From assembly GCF_004328625.1 (NCBI RefSeq), contig NZ_CP032229.1, forward strand, positions 4,836,001 through 4,900,000: a stretch of DNA of 64,000 bases, given 5' to 3'. The notes below the pieces were generated by a model that saw only the letters and a program-made list of their open reading frames with translations, was not told the DNA's origin and did not search any database. Below, piece after piece: positions 18,331-26,365 of the stretch (positions within the stretch are counted from its first letter, which is position 1; the number at the start of each line of letters is the position of its first letter). The DNA is from Streptomyces seoulensis (GTDB lineage: Bacteria; Actinomycetota; Actinomycetes; Streptomycetales; Streptomycetaceae). A program made the position numbers and the translations under genes.

Positions 18331-19076
18331 CACCGCTCCCACATGCTCAGCCGGGCGGCGACCGCGTCCGCCGTGGGGTGATCGAGCCGCCCCACGACCT
18401 TGCCGTCGGAGAGGAACACCACCCGGTCCGCGCACGCCGCGACTGCGGGGTCGTGGGCCACCATGACCACCGTGCGCCCCGCCCGGTCGACCACGGCGCG
18501 CAGCAGATCCATGATCTGCCGGCCGCTGTGCCGGTCCAGGGAACCGGTCGGCTCGTCGGCGAAGACGATCTCCGGCTCGGCCACCAGCGTCCGCGCGATC
18601 GCGACCCGCTGCTGCTGGCCGCCGGACAACTGCGCCGGCCGGCGGTCGGCCTTGTCCGCCAGACCCACCTCGCGCAGCGCCTCCATGACCCGGTCCCGCT
18701 TCACCGACCGGCGCCGCAGTCGCAGCGGCAGGGCCACGTTCTCGTACGCGGTCAGCATCGGCAGCAGATTGAATTGCTGGAAGACGAAGCCGATCCGGCC
18801 GCGGCGCACCGCCGTGAGCTCCCGCTCGTCGCAGACGGCGAGGTCCGTGTCTCCGAGGAGGACCTTGCCGCTGTCGGGCCGGTCCAGACCGGCCGCGCAG
18901 TTCAGCAGCGTCGTCTTGCCGGACCCGGACGGCCCCATCACAGCGGTCAGCGCCCGTTGCGAAAAGCCGAGACTGACCTCGCGCAGCACCGGCACGCTGC
19001 CTGCGGCACCCGGGTAGCTCTTGGAGACGGCGGCCAGTTGGACGGCCGGCAGTTGGATGTCGGTGAGCAGGGACAT
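18330..19076 (-). CDS. ABC transporter ATP-binding protein, MacB/LolD type
   Basis: The 248-aa ATPase starts with ATG at 19076, preceded by CTGGAGG. All nucleotide-binding motifs are intact: Walker A GPSGSGKT (48-55), Q-loop FQQFN near 100, signature LSGGQQQR (150-157), Walker B with Asp174-Glu175, and H-loop His208. It pairs with the permease that overlaps its stop codon. The coding start lies 62 bp from a GGGTTTTCCC motif that recurs upstream of two other genes in this window. A degenerate paralogue is encoded at 24555-25301. Divergent transcription with the second histidine kinase (19224) suggests shared control. Confidence 0.95.
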   Translation of the reverse strand: MSLLTDIQLPAVQLAAVSKSYPGAAGSVPVLREVSLGFSQRALTAVMGPSGSGKTTLLNCAAGLDRPDSGKVLLGDTDLAVCDERELTAVRRGRIGFVFQQFNLLPMLTAYENVALPLRLRRRSVKRDRVMEALREVGLADKADRRPAQLSGGQQQRVAIARTLVAEPEIVFADEPTGSLDRHSGRQIMDLLRAVVDRAGRTVVMVAHDPAVAACADRVVFLSDGKVVGRLDHPTADAVAARLSMWER

Positions 19077-19137
19077 GCCTCCAGTCCAGCAGCACGGGCC
19101 GCCCGGGTCAGTGGAGCTGCAAGGAGTCCTGGGGGGC

Positions 19138-19152
19138 GGGTTTTCCCTACCA
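19138..19152. promoter_or_regulatory. Candidate operator GGGTTTTCCCTACCA, copy 1
   Basis: The motif lies in the divergent region between the ABC ATPase (minus) and the second histidine kinase (plus). Related copies are at 24505-24519 and 25397-25410. The core GGGTTTTCCC is itself an inverted repeat. In the ATPase direction it reads TGGTAGGGAAAACCC. Its near edge is 62 bp from the start codon, identical to copy 2 and its gene. A TAGAGT hexamer at 19175-19180 could be the -10 of the kinase promoter. Confidence 0.5.
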
Positions 19153-19223
19153 TCCGCCGAGGCCGGCGGCCCATTAGAGTGACCGGCGGACCCGCCCGCG
19201 CACGGCCCCGGAGGATACGCACC

Positions 19224-20501
19224 ATGACCGTCGCCGTCTGGGAGGCCCTGCGAGAACGCCCCCTGCGTTTCGCCCTCTCCACCTGGCCGCTGCGGTGCTG
19301 GGCGTTCCTGCTGAGCGGCACGGTCGTGGGCTTCTTCGCCCTGCTCCTTCTGACGGTCCTCCTCTTCGTGGGGGTGGGACTGTCCGTCGTGGGCGTCGGG
19401 TTGCTCGTCCTCATGGGAGTCGCCGTGCTCGGCATTCCCGTCGCCGCGCTGGAACGGCACCGGTTACGGCTCGTCGAACCTGAACCGCTCCTCGACCCCC
19501 ACGGTTCGCTTCCCGGCACGGGCGCCTGGCCCTGGCTGCGCACCCGGCTGCGCGAGCGGGCCACCTGGCGGGAACTGGGATACACCCTCGCCCTGGGCGT
19601 TGTCTTCACGGCCACGGGGATCGGCTTCGCCGCCCTGCTGGGCCTGTCGGTGCTGCTGACGGCGACACCGGTCATCGTGTGGGCGATCGCACCCGACACC
19701 GTGATGCTGGTGCCCGGCCGGCCCATCTCCGACCCCGTCGCGGCCCTGCCCGGCAGCGCCGCGGGACTGCTCGGACTGTTCGTCTCCGCCTACGTCGGCG
19801 GACTTCTCGCCGGCGCGCAGGTGTGGGTCGCCCAGTCCCTGCTGTCGGCGCGGGACGAGGACTTGAGCACTCGGGTCATCGAACTCACCCGTTCCCGCGT
19901 TCGGTTGGTCGACGCGTTCGAAGCGGAGCGACGACGCATCGAACGCGATCTGCACGACGGCGCGCAGCAGCAACTCGTGGCGCTCAGCATGACGTTGGGA
20001 CTGGCGGAACTGGAGCTGCGTGGCCAGGACTCGCCGGCCACCCCCCTCATCGCCCGCGCCCGAGGCGAGGCCCGCCAGGCACTGGACCAGCTGCGTTCCC
20101 TGGTGCGGGGCATCCACCCCCAGGTCCTCACCGACCACGGACTGCCGGCCGCCGTGTCCGAACTGGCCCTGCGCAACCCGATCCCGGTGACCGTGGAGAT
20201 GCACCTGCCGGACCGGTTGCCGTCGGCGGTCGAGACGACGGCCTACTTCACCGTCACCGAGGCGCTGACGAACGCCTCCAAGCACAGCGGCGCCGACCAG
20301 GTCAGCGTCGTCGGCCGGCTGCACGACGACAAACTGGTCCTGCTCATCACCGACAACGGGCACGGCGGCGCGGACCCGGCAGCCGGAGCCGGTCTGCAAG
20401 GATTGGCGGACCGTGTGGCCATTCTCAAAGGGAGACTCGTCGTGACCAGTCCCGTCGGCGGACCGACCCAACTGCGGGTGGAGGTGCCGTGCTCCGCGTA
20501 G
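19224..20501 (+). CDS. NarL-family sensor histidine kinase (second pair)
   Basis: The 425-aa protein starts with ATG at 19224. The N-terminal region carries a DUF-type membrane sensor with about four TM helices (for example FFALLLLTVLLFVGVGL and AALLGLSVLLTATPVIVWAI). A HisKA_3 box follows with the histidine in ERDLHDGAQQQL, then HATPase_c (TEALTNASKHS, TDNGHGG, GLQGLADRV). It phosphorylates the regulator whose GTG start overlaps its 3' end by 13 bp. A TTA codon at 19464-19466 suggests bldA dependence. It is transcribed away from the ABC transporter operon, so it may act on that transporter or on the similar ATPase further right. Confidence 0.94.
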   Translation: MTVAVWEALRERPLRFALSTWPLRCWAFLLSGTVVGFFALLLLTVLLFVGVGLSVVGVGLLVLMGVAVLGIPVAALERHRLRLVEPEPLLDPHGSLPGTGAWPWLRTRLRERATWRELGYTLALGVVFTATGIGFAALLGLSVLLTATPVIVWAIAPDTVMLVPGRPISDPVAALPGSAAGLLGLFVSAYVGGLLAGAQVWVAQSLLSARDEDLSTRVIELTRSRVRLVDAFEAERRRIERDLHDGAQQQLVALSMTLGLAELELRGQDSPATPLIARARGEARQALDQLRSLVRGIHPQVLTDHGLPAAVSELALRNPIPVTVEMHLPDRLPSAVETTAYFTVTEALTNASKHSGADQVSVVGRLHDDKLVLLITDNGHGGADPAAGAGLQGLADRVAILKGRLVVTSPVGGPTQLRVEVPCSA

Positions 20502-21157
20502 TGCTCGCCGAGGACGCCGTCCTGCTGCGTGCCGGTCTGGTGGAGCTGCTGTCCCGAGTCGGACACGAGGTGACCGCCGCCGTGGGGGACGCCGCAGAAC
20601 TGGCGCGCGCCGTGGACGCCGACCGGCCGGACGTGGTCATCACCGATGTGCGGATGCCGCCCGGCTTCCGCGACGAAGGGCTGAAGGCGGCACTGGAACT
20701 GCGCAGCCGGCACCCGGGCCTGCCGGTCGTGGTGCTGTCGCAGTACGTGGCCACGGCCTACGCGACCCAGTTGTTCAGCGGCGCTTCGTCGGCCGAGGGC
20801 GGACTCGGTTACCTGCTGAAGGACCGCGTCGGGGAGGTCACCGACTTCCTCGACGCGCTGGACCGCGTGGCCGGCGGGCAGACCGTGATCGACCCGGAGG
20901 TGGTCCGGGTGCTGCTCCAGCAACGGACCGCCGACGAACCGCTGCAGCGCCTCACGCCCCGCGAGCGGGAGGTGCTGGCCCTCATGGCGGAGGGGCTCAA
21001 CAACCAGGCGATCGCGCAGCGGCTCACCATCACGGAGGCGTCGGTGGTCAAGCACTCGAGCAACATCTTCATGAAGCTGGATCTCGACCCGGCCGAGGGC
21101 AACCGGCGAGTCCTGGCGGTCCTCGCCCACCTCCGCCGGGAGGCCCCGCAGGTCTGA
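20489..21157 (+). CDS. NarL/LuxR-family response regulator (second pair)
   Basis: The 222-aa protein starts with GTG at 20489 inside the end of the kinase gene, which implies translational coupling. The receiver domain has Asp53 in ITDVRMPP and the LSQYVATAYA switch region. The C-terminal LuxR helix-turn-helix reads LTPREREVLALMAEGLNNQAI and then EASVVKHSSNIFMKL. It resembles the regulator at 15527-16189 in length and motifs, so the two systems may be paralogues with overlapping targets. Its last ~20 bp, including the stop codon, are duplicated just downstream. Confidence 0.94.
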   Translation: MLRVVLAEDAVLLRAGLVELLSRVGHEVTAAVGDAAELARAVDADRPDVVITDVRMPPGFRDEGLKAALELRSRHPGLPVVVLSQYVATAYATQLFSGASSAEGGLGYLLKDRVGEVTDFLDALDRVAGGQTVIDPEVVRVLLQQRTADEPLQRLTPREREVLALMAEGLNNQAIAQRLTITEASVVKHSSNIFMKLDLDPAEGNRRVLAVLAHLRREAPQV

Positions 21158-21204
21158 CCGGGCACCGACGGCTGCCCGGGGGAGGCCCCGCAGGTCTGAC
21201 CGGG
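21138..21204. repeat. Local duplication of the regulator gene 3' end
   Basis: A 25-bp block ending with the regulator's stop codon context (21138-21162) recurs exactly at 21180-21204, 42 bp downstream. The next ~15 bp are also similar. This is a simple tandem duplication in the gap between converging genes. Confidence 0.85.
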
Positions 21205-21244
21205 GCGCCGACTGCTGCCGGGGAGGGGGAGGCCCGGAGCCGTG

Positions 21245-22414
21245 TCAGCCCTCCCCGTCGCCCCGGCCGGACACGGCCGCCTCGAGGTCGGCGCCCGGGG
21301 AGAGCAGTCGCGTCAGCCGCTGCGCCGACGCGTCCCAGGACCACTGTGACGTCACCCACGCCCGGCCGGACTCGCTCATCGCCGCGGCCCTCTCGGGGGT
21401 GCGCAGGATGCCGGACACGGCGCGGGCCACGGCCCCCGTGTCCGCGCCGTCCACGACGGTGCCCGTCACCCCGTCGACGACCGCGTCCGGCGCGCCCCCC
21501 GAGTCCCCGGCGACCACGGGCAGCCCGCTGGCCGCCGCCTCCAGGAACACGATGCCGAGCCCCTCCGCCTCGAGCCCTGCCTTGCGGGTCCGGCACGGCA
21601 TGGCGAACACGTCCGCCGCCGCGTAGTACGGGGCCGTCGCCTCGTGGTCCAGCCCGCCGACGAACACCACGTGTCCGTCGGCGTGCCGGCGCGCGAGCTT
21701 GCGCAGCCGCTCCTCCTCCGGGCCGCTGCCCACGATCACCAGCACCGCCTCCGGCACGGCCCGCCGTATGGCGGGCAGCGCCCGTATCAGCATGTCCTGG
21801 CCCTTGCGCCGGACCAGCCGGGAGACGCACAGAACGACCTTGCGGCCCACGATGCCGTGCCGCTCCCGGATCTCCCGGGCCCGGCCGGAGACGGGCAGGA
21901 ACGCCGCCGCGTCCACGCCCGGAACCAGCCGTACCAGTGCGGCCCGCGGCCCCAGCGCCGGCGCGATGCGGCGCCGGGTGTACTCGCCGAGGTACGTCAC
22001 GGCGTCCACGTGGTCCCCGATGCGCCGCATCACCCGCCTGGCGCCCGGTGTGCGCGCCCACCAGATCTCGTGACCGTGCGTCGTGGCGACCATCCGCCGT
22101 ATCCCACCGCGCCGCAGTGCCGGCGCCATCGCCGCGAGCGGCGCGGCGGCCCCGAACCAGACCCGGTCGCAGCCGTGCCGCCGGGCGATCTCCAGCGTGC
22201 GGCGGGTCACCCTGGGGGTGGGCAGCAGCATACGGCTGGGGTCCCGGACAACCGGGAACGGCAGAGTGGCGTCGTACGCGGCGGCACCCGGCTCGCCGGA
22301 CGTGTAGACGACCACGTCGTTGCCCGGGACGCGGGTCGCCATGGCGTGGACGAAGGTCTCGATGCCGCCTTGGCGGGGCGGGAAGTCGTTGGTGACGATC
22401 AGGGTGGTGCCCAT
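21245..22414 (-). CDS. GT4-family glycosyltransferase, PimB-like
   Basis: The 389-aa protein starts with ATG at 22414. It has the GT-B two-domain fold. The N-terminal acceptor domain starts TNDFPPRQGGIE (the glycine-rich loop typical of PimB/PimA mannosyltransferases). The C-terminal nucleotide-sugar domain has VSRLVRRKGQD, VGSGPEEERL, and the EX7E-like stretch EAEGLGIVFLEAAASG. GDP-mannose is the usual donor in close relatives and phosphatidylinositol mannosides or other lipids the usual acceptors; the substrate here is inferred. It is the last gene of a three-gene minus-strand operon with an FkbM methyltransferase and a membrane glycosyltransferase-like protein, so all three may modify one glycan or glycolipid. 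Confidence 0.9.
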   Translation of the reverse strand: MGTTLIVTNDFPPRQGGIETFVHAMATRVPGNDVVVYTSGEPGAAAYDATLPFPVVRDPSRMLLPTPRVTRRTLEIARRHGCDRVWFGAAAPLAAMAPALRRGGIRRMVATTHGHEIWWARTPGARRVMRRIGDHVDAVTYLGEYTRRRIAPALGPRAALVRLVPGVDAAAFLPVSGRAREIRERHGIVGRKVVLCVSRLVRRKGQDMLIRALPAIRRAVPEAVLVIVGSGPEEERLRKLARRHADGHVVFVGGLDHEATAPYYAAADVFAMPCRTRKAGLEAEGLGIVFLEAAASGLPVVAGDSGGAPDAVVDGVTGTVVDGADTGAVARAVSGILRTPERAAAMSESGRAWVTSQWSWDASAQRLTRLLSPGADLEAAVSGRGDGEG

Positions 22415-22443
22415 GGTGGTCGCTGCCTTAGGGAAGGGGGTGG

Positions 22444-23175
22444 TCAGGCGGTGAAGAGGTAGTTGCGGCAGTCGTCGGTGACGTGGGCGACGGGGACCCA
22501 GTGGCCGTGCCGCCGGCGATGGGCCTGGTAGCCGAAGCCGCGCAAGTGCCGCAGGACGTCTGCCGGATGCACGCCGTACTTCGCCAGGTGACGGCGCTCG
22601 ATCTCCAGCAGCAGCGTGGGCCGGTGGCGGCGCAGCGTGGCCGAGCCGCCTTTCAGAACCGCGAGTTCGGTTCCTTCGACGTCGGCCTTGACGAACGCCA
22701 GCCGCTCCAGACCGCTCTCGCGGGCCAGTTGATCGAGGGTGCGGACGGGCGCCGGCACGGTGCGGGAGACGCGGAACTCGGCATTGGGGCCGGGCCCGTG
22801 AGCGCCGTCGGTGAGGTAGGCCCGGCCGTGTACGGGCAGCCCTCGCCGTATGGGCAGGCTGAGCCTGCCGCGCCCGCACCGGTCACCCAGGGCGGCGCGG
22901 TGCACGGTCACGTTGCGGGCGCCCAGGAGCCGCGCGGTGACCCGCAGCCAGCGACAGGGGCCGGGCAGCGGCTCGACGCTGTGCACCCGGCCGGACGGCC
23001 CGGCCAGAGCTGCCAGCACCCAGGTGTAGAGCCCGTACTCGGCTCCCGCGTCCACGCACACCGACCCCGTCGGCACGAACGCCCGCAGACCCGCCACCTC
23101 GTCCTCGACGAACGGGAACCGGTGGGCGCTCCACCGCAGGGTGGCCGCCACCGCCGCGGTGCGACGGGCCCTCAC
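22444..23175 (-). CDS. FkbM-family SAM-dependent methyltransferase
   Basis: The 243-aa protein starts with GTG at 23175, overlapping the TGA of the preceding gene (GTGA), which decides the start. The SAM-binding loop VDAGAEYG (41-48) is followed by the FkbM-family VKADVEGTELAVLKGG stretch and the LLLEIERRHL segment. FkbM enzymes are mostly O-methyltransferases acting on sugars, polyketides or glycolipids. The neighbours, a polytopic membrane protein upstream and a GT4 glycosyltransferase 29 bp downstream, suggest methylation of a sugar on an envelope glycan. A secondary-metabolite role is possible but nothing local supports it. Confidence 0.88.
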   Translation of the reverse strand: MRARRTAAVAATLRWSAHRFPFVEDEVAGLRAFVPTGSVCVDAGAEYGLYTWVLAALAGPSGRVHSVEPLPGPCRWLRVTARLLGARNVTVHRAALGDRCGRGRLSLPIRRGLPVHGRAYLTDGAHGPGPNAEFRVSRTVPAPVRTLDQLARESGLERLAFVKADVEGTELAVLKGGSATLRRHRPTLLLEIERRHLAKYGVHPADVLRHLRGFGYQAHRRRHGHWVPVAHVTDDCRNYLFTA

Positions 23176-24443
23176 CGGGCACCTCGCGCGGCGGGAACCG
23201 GGGCCGGGCGCGCAGGACGGGAGGTCCGTACGACGAGGTCGTGCGCGGGCCCCTTCCGGTGGGCGCCGCCCACCAGCCGGGCGAGCACGGCCAGGGTGAC
23301 CGGCAGGGCGAGATACCCGAAGCGCCCGGCCGGCGCGAGGAGGAACGCGACGCACAGGCCGACGGCAAGCCGGTCGGCGGCCGACACGAGGTCGTGCGGA
23401 GGCCGGACCAGGAGGGACACGAAGACGGCCAGCCCACCGGCCAGCAGCAATGCGACCGCCGCGTACCAGCCGACCGGCCCGAGGTCGGCGAGCAACCGGC
23501 CCGGCAGCGGACTGGCCGCCGGGGTCTCGAACGGCCCACGCCCGATCGGGAAGGCGAACACCTGCTGCACCAGGGGTCCTGGCGACAGCAGCGCGCTCGG
23601 CAGAACGAGCAGGACCGTGCCCCCCACCGCCACGACCGCCGCGCGCACGGCCGCCCGGATGCCCCCGTGGTGGGCGAGCAGCGTCACGGCGACCGCGACG
23701 GCGGGCCAGGCTGTCCACTTGAGAGAGCAGGCGGCGGCGAGCGCCAGCCCGGCGGACACCGGCCGCCGCCGCGCCGCGAACGCCAGCGCGAGGAACAGCA
23801 GCCCGGTCAGCGGCAGATCCACGCCACTGACGCAGAGCGGAAGCGCCACGGCCGGCGAGGCGAGGAACGCGCCGACCGCGTAGCCGCGCGACGCGCCGCC
23901 GCCCACCGCCGAGGTGTCATCGACCGGGCGCCGCATCGCGCGCAGGGCGGCCCACAGACAGCCGAGGAACGCCGCGGCGCACCATAGTCGGGCGTCACCC
24001 AGCAGCCCGGGCAGGGGGCCGCTCTCGCCCAGCACCGCGCGCGGCAGCCCGAACACGGCCATGCCCGGCAGGTACGGGGTGACCTCGCCCACCGTGTGCG
24101 GGTCGGGCAGGTACGGCGTGGCCTGGCGCAAGGTCAGCAACCCGGAGCGCTCGATCACGCCGACCTCGCTCTGGGCCGTGCCGGTCAGCACCAAGAGCAC
24201 GAAGGGCACGACGACGGCCCCGCAGAGCGCCAGGCAGACCGAGACGGCGCGGCCTCGCGGGCGCGCCGACAGCGCGGCGACTGCCGCGCAGAGGTAACCC
24301 AGGCAGGCGCTCATGCCCCACACACGGTGCGGCTCGGGTGCCATGATGAACAGAAAGACAGCGGCCCACGCGGCTGCCACGAGCCAGCCGCCGCACCACA
24401 ATTTCCGCTTGTCCGCAGGAAGTTGAGCCCGATGAATCAGCAC
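23172..24443 (-). CDS. Polytopic membrane protein, probable GT-C (GT87-like) glycosyltransferase
   Basis: The 423-aa protein has about ten hydrophobic helices along its length, from CGGWLVAAAWAAVFLFIMA at residue ~18 to ALPVTLAVLARLVGG near 385. It resembles actinobacterial polyprenol-phosphate-mannose-dependent GT-C enzymes (DUF2029/GT87) in size, topology and the acidic DLPLTGL loop, but I cannot confirm the catalytic Asp. The start chosen is GTG at 24443; its ribosome site is weak, so a later start is possible. It is the first gene of an operon overlapping fkbM-like and GT4 genes. A GGGTTTTCCCCACCA motif lies 62-76 bp upstream. Confidence 0.75.
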   Translation of the reverse strand: MLIHRAQLPADKRKLWCGGWLVAAAWAAVFLFIMAPEPHRVWGMSACLGYLCAAVAALSARPRGRAVSVCLALCGAVVVPFVLLVLTGTAQSEVGVIERSGLLTLRQATPYLPDPHTVGEVTPYLPGMAVFGLPRAVLGESGPLPGLLGDARLWCAAAFLGCLWAALRAMRRPVDDTSAVGGGASRGYAVGAFLASPAVALPLCVSGVDLPLTGLLFLALAFAARRRPVSAGLALAAACSLKWTAWPAVAVAVTLLAHHGGIRAAVRAAVVAVGGTVLLVLPSALLSPGPLVQQVFAFPIGRGPFETPAASPLPGRLLADLGPVGWYAAVALLLAGGLAVFVSLLVRPPHDLVSAADRLAVGLCVAFLLAPAGRFGYLALPVTLAVLARLVGGAHRKGPAHDLVVRTSRPARPAPVPAARGAR

Positions 24444-24482
24444 TCGTCCATTGCATCTGCGGCGTCGGGTCAGGTCATGACG

Positions 24483-24500
24483 GTCAGGTCGAGACCTGAC
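24483..24500. repeat. Palindrome GTCAGGTC-GA-GACCTGAC
   Basis: This is a perfect 8-bp inverted repeat with a 2-bp centre, preceded by another GTCAGGTC half-site at about 24468. It lies in the promoter region of the membrane protein gene at 24443 and behind the degenerate ATPase. It could be a dimeric regulator site or part of a terminator. Confidence 0.55.
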
Positions 24501-24504
24501 GGTC

Positions 24505-24545
24505 GGGTTTTCCCCACCAACGGGCGTCCCGTCGCACTGGTGGGG
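24505..24545. promoter_or_regulatory. Operator-like motif copy 2 within a compound inverted repeat
   Basis: GGGTTTTCCCCACCA at 24505-24519 matches copy 1 at 19138. The CCCCACCA part (24512-24519) pairs with TGGTGGGG at 24538-24545, and an inner ACGGG-CGT-CCCGT hairpin (24520-24532) sits between them. The element could be both a regulatory site for the gene starting at 24443 and the terminator of the ATPase gene ending at 24555. Confidence 0.5.
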
Positions 24546-24554
24546 GAGGCAAGT

Positions 24555-25301
24555 TCAGCCCTGGTCCGGCTGCTGTCGCGTGAGTTCGGCGGCGACCTCG
24601 TCGACCGTCGGATGGTCGATCATGCTGACCACACGACCGCCGACGAGGAAGACGGCCCGGTCCGCGCAGGCCGCGGCCGCCGGATTGCAGGTGCCCATGA
24701 CGACGGTGTGTCCGGCCTGCTCCACCAGGGCGCGCAGTAAATCCATGATCCGGCGCCCATCGGCGTGATCGAGCGCGTCCGTCGGTTCGTCGATGAACAG
24801 GATCCTGGGGCCCGCCGGCAGGGTTCTGGCGATCGCGACGCGCCTGAGCTGCTCGGCGGAGAGCTCGGCCGGGTACCGCCCGGCCTCTTCCTCGAGGCCC
24901 ACACGGCGCAGCGCGTCCACGGCGGCCGCCCGTCGGGCTCTGCGGCCGGTGGCGGACGACGCCTGGGCCACGATCTGACAGGTGGTGAGCGCCGGGTCCA
25001 TCTCGGGCTGCCGCGGGACGAAAAGCCCCTGAAGCTCGGTGAGCTCCTGATCGTCCATGGCCTCCAGCTCCCGGGAGCCCTTGAACACCTTGCCCTGGTG
25101 CGGGCGTTCCAGACCCGAGGCGCACCGCAGAAGGGCGCTCTTGCCTGCACCGGAAGGGCCCACGATCGCGGTGAGGGTTCGCTCCGGGAAGCCGACACTG
25201 GCCTCGAGGAGTGCCCCTCCACGGCCGGCGGCACTGCGGTGGTCCACGCACACCCTGACCAGCTGGACAGCAGGGAGACGGACATCGGTTATCTGCGACA
25301 T
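24555..25301 (-). CDS. Degenerate ABC transporter ATP-binding protein, orphan
   Basis: The 248-aa protein has the same length as the ATPase at 18330-19076 and aligns with it end to end, including the shared ends VRLPAVQL and IMDLLRALV. Walker A (GPSGAGKS, 48-55) and Walker B (Asp171-Glu172) are intact. The signature is LSAEQ instead of LSGGQ, the Q-loop region is altered, and the switch histidine is replaced (MGTCNP where the paralogue has MVAHDP). No permease gene is adjacent. It may bind ATP without normal hydrolysis, act as a regulatory subunit for the upstream permease, or be decaying. A TTA codon lies at plus 24738-24740. Operator-like motif copy 3 lies 96 bp upstream. Confidence 0.85.
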   Translation of the reverse strand: MSQITDVRLPAVQLVRVCVDHRSAAGRGGALLEASVGFPERTLTAIVGPSGAGKSALLRCASGLERPHQGKVFKGSRELEAMDDQELTELQGLFVPRQPEMDPALTTCQIVAQASSATGRRARRAAAVDALRRVGLEEEAGRYPAELSAEQLRRVAIARTLPAGPRILFIDEPTDALDHADGRRIMDLLRALVEQAGHTVVMGTCNPAAAACADRAVFLVGGRVVSMIDHPTVDEVAAELTRQQPDQG

Positions 25302-25396
25302 ATCGGGCTGCCCTCGTCGAAGTCGGGATCCGGGGATTCCAGTGCAACAGGGCGGTCGGGGGTAGACAGTAGACCTGGCAGGAAAGTTCGGGGGTA

Positions 25397-25410
25397 GGTT
25401 TCCCCCACCA
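25397..25410. promoter_or_regulatory. Operator-like motif copy 3 (GGTTTCCCCCACCA)
   Basis: This is a divergent copy of the GGGTTTTCCC-ACCA motif, in the region between the degenerate ATPase (minus) and the SDR gene (plus). The spacing to the ATPase start is 96 bp, longer than the 62 bp of the other two copies. Confidence 0.4.
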
Positions 25411-25496
25411 GCTGCCCTGTCTCAAAGTGATCAGCAGGGGGTGGGCGGGTTCTAGGCTCGGATACGTCTTGTGATCTCGAGGGGGCCAGAACAGCT

Positions 25497-26330
25497 GTGA
25501 CTGAAGGACGAGTTGTTGTCGTGACCGGTGGAGGCTCGGGCATCGGGGAGGCCACCGCCCGGCTGTTGCGCGAAGGAGGCCACCGTGTGGTCGTCTCGGG
25601 CCGGCGGAGCGAGCCGTTGCGCCGTCTCGAACAGGAGATCGGGGTGCTTGCGCACCCCTCCGACGCGAGGGATCCGGAGGCCGCCGACGGTCTCGTCGAG
25701 GCGGCCCTCGGCGCGTACGGACGACTCGACGGACTCGTGCTCAACGCCGGCATCGGGCGCGGCGGGTCCGTGGGCGACCTCTCGTTGGACGACTGGGACG
25801 AGGTGATGCGCACCAACGTCACCGGTCCGCTGCTGCTTCTGCGCGCCGCGATCCCGCACCTGCTTCAGGCGAGGGGGGCGGTGGTCGCCGTCGCTTCGGT
25901 GTCCGCCCTGCGCAACGGTACGAGCAACGCCCCGTACGCCACATCCAAGGCGGCTCTGCTCCAGCTCTGCCGTTCCGTCGCCGTTGACTACGGGCGTCAG
26001 GGGGTGCGGGCCAACATCGTGTGTCCGAGCTGGGTGAGGAGCGAGATGGCCGACCGCCGCATGGCGCGCTTCGCCGCCGAGGCGGACTTGCGGGGTGAGG
26101 GCATGGACGGCGCCTATGAGGAGGTGACCGGGCTTCTTCCGCTGGGTCGTCCGGGTGAGCCGCGTGAGATCGCGGAGACCATCAGCTGGCTTCTGTCCCC
26201 GGCGGCGTCCTATGTGAACGGCGCCGTGCTCACCGTCGACGGCGGGGCAACGGCCCTGGATCCCGGGACCCTGGCGTTCGACTTTCATGTCGCGCCCCGC
26301 CACGACGAGACGTCCGGCACTTCTCGGTAG
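25497..26330 (+). CDS. Short-chain dehydrogenase/reductase
   Basis: The 277-aa protein starts with GTG at 25497. It has the classical SDR features: NAD(P)-binding TGGGSGIG (10-17), NAG motif (LNAGIG near 83), catalytic Ser around 134, Tyr147 and Lys151 in the YATSK motif, and the C-terminal VNGAVLTVDGG typical of FabG-like enzymes. It is a cytoplasmic NAD(P)-dependent oxidoreductase of unknown substrate. It is divergent from the degenerate ATPase and convergent with the membrane protein downstream, so it looks monocistronic. An Asp-rich HPSDARD region after beta-3 does not allow a firm NAD versus NADP call. Confidence 0.93.
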   Translation: MTEGRVVVVTGGGSGIGEATARLLREGGHRVVVSGRRSEPLRRLEQEIGVLAHPSDARDPEAADGLVEAALGAYGRLDGLVLNAGIGRGGSVGDLSLDDWDEVMRTNVTGPLLLLRAAIPHLLQARGAVVAVASVSALRNGTSNAPYATSKAALLQLCRSVAVDYGRQGVRANIVCPSWVRSEMADRRMARFAAEADLRGEGMDGAYEEVTGLLPLGRPGEPREIAETISWLLSPAASYVNGAVLTVDGGATALDPGTLAFDFHVAPRHDETSGTSR

Positions 26331-26340
26331 CGGCCCGGAG

Positions 26341-26360
26341 GTGCGGCTGGCGTGCCGCAC
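26341..26360. terminator. Bidirectional stem-loop between convergent genes
   Basis: GTGCGGC (26341-26347) pairs perfectly with GCCGCAC (26354-26360) around a 6-nt loop. It fills most of the 35-bp gap between the SDR stop and the stop of the opposing membrane protein gene, so it can terminate both. Confidence 0.65.
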
Positions 26361-26365
26361 GCCCG

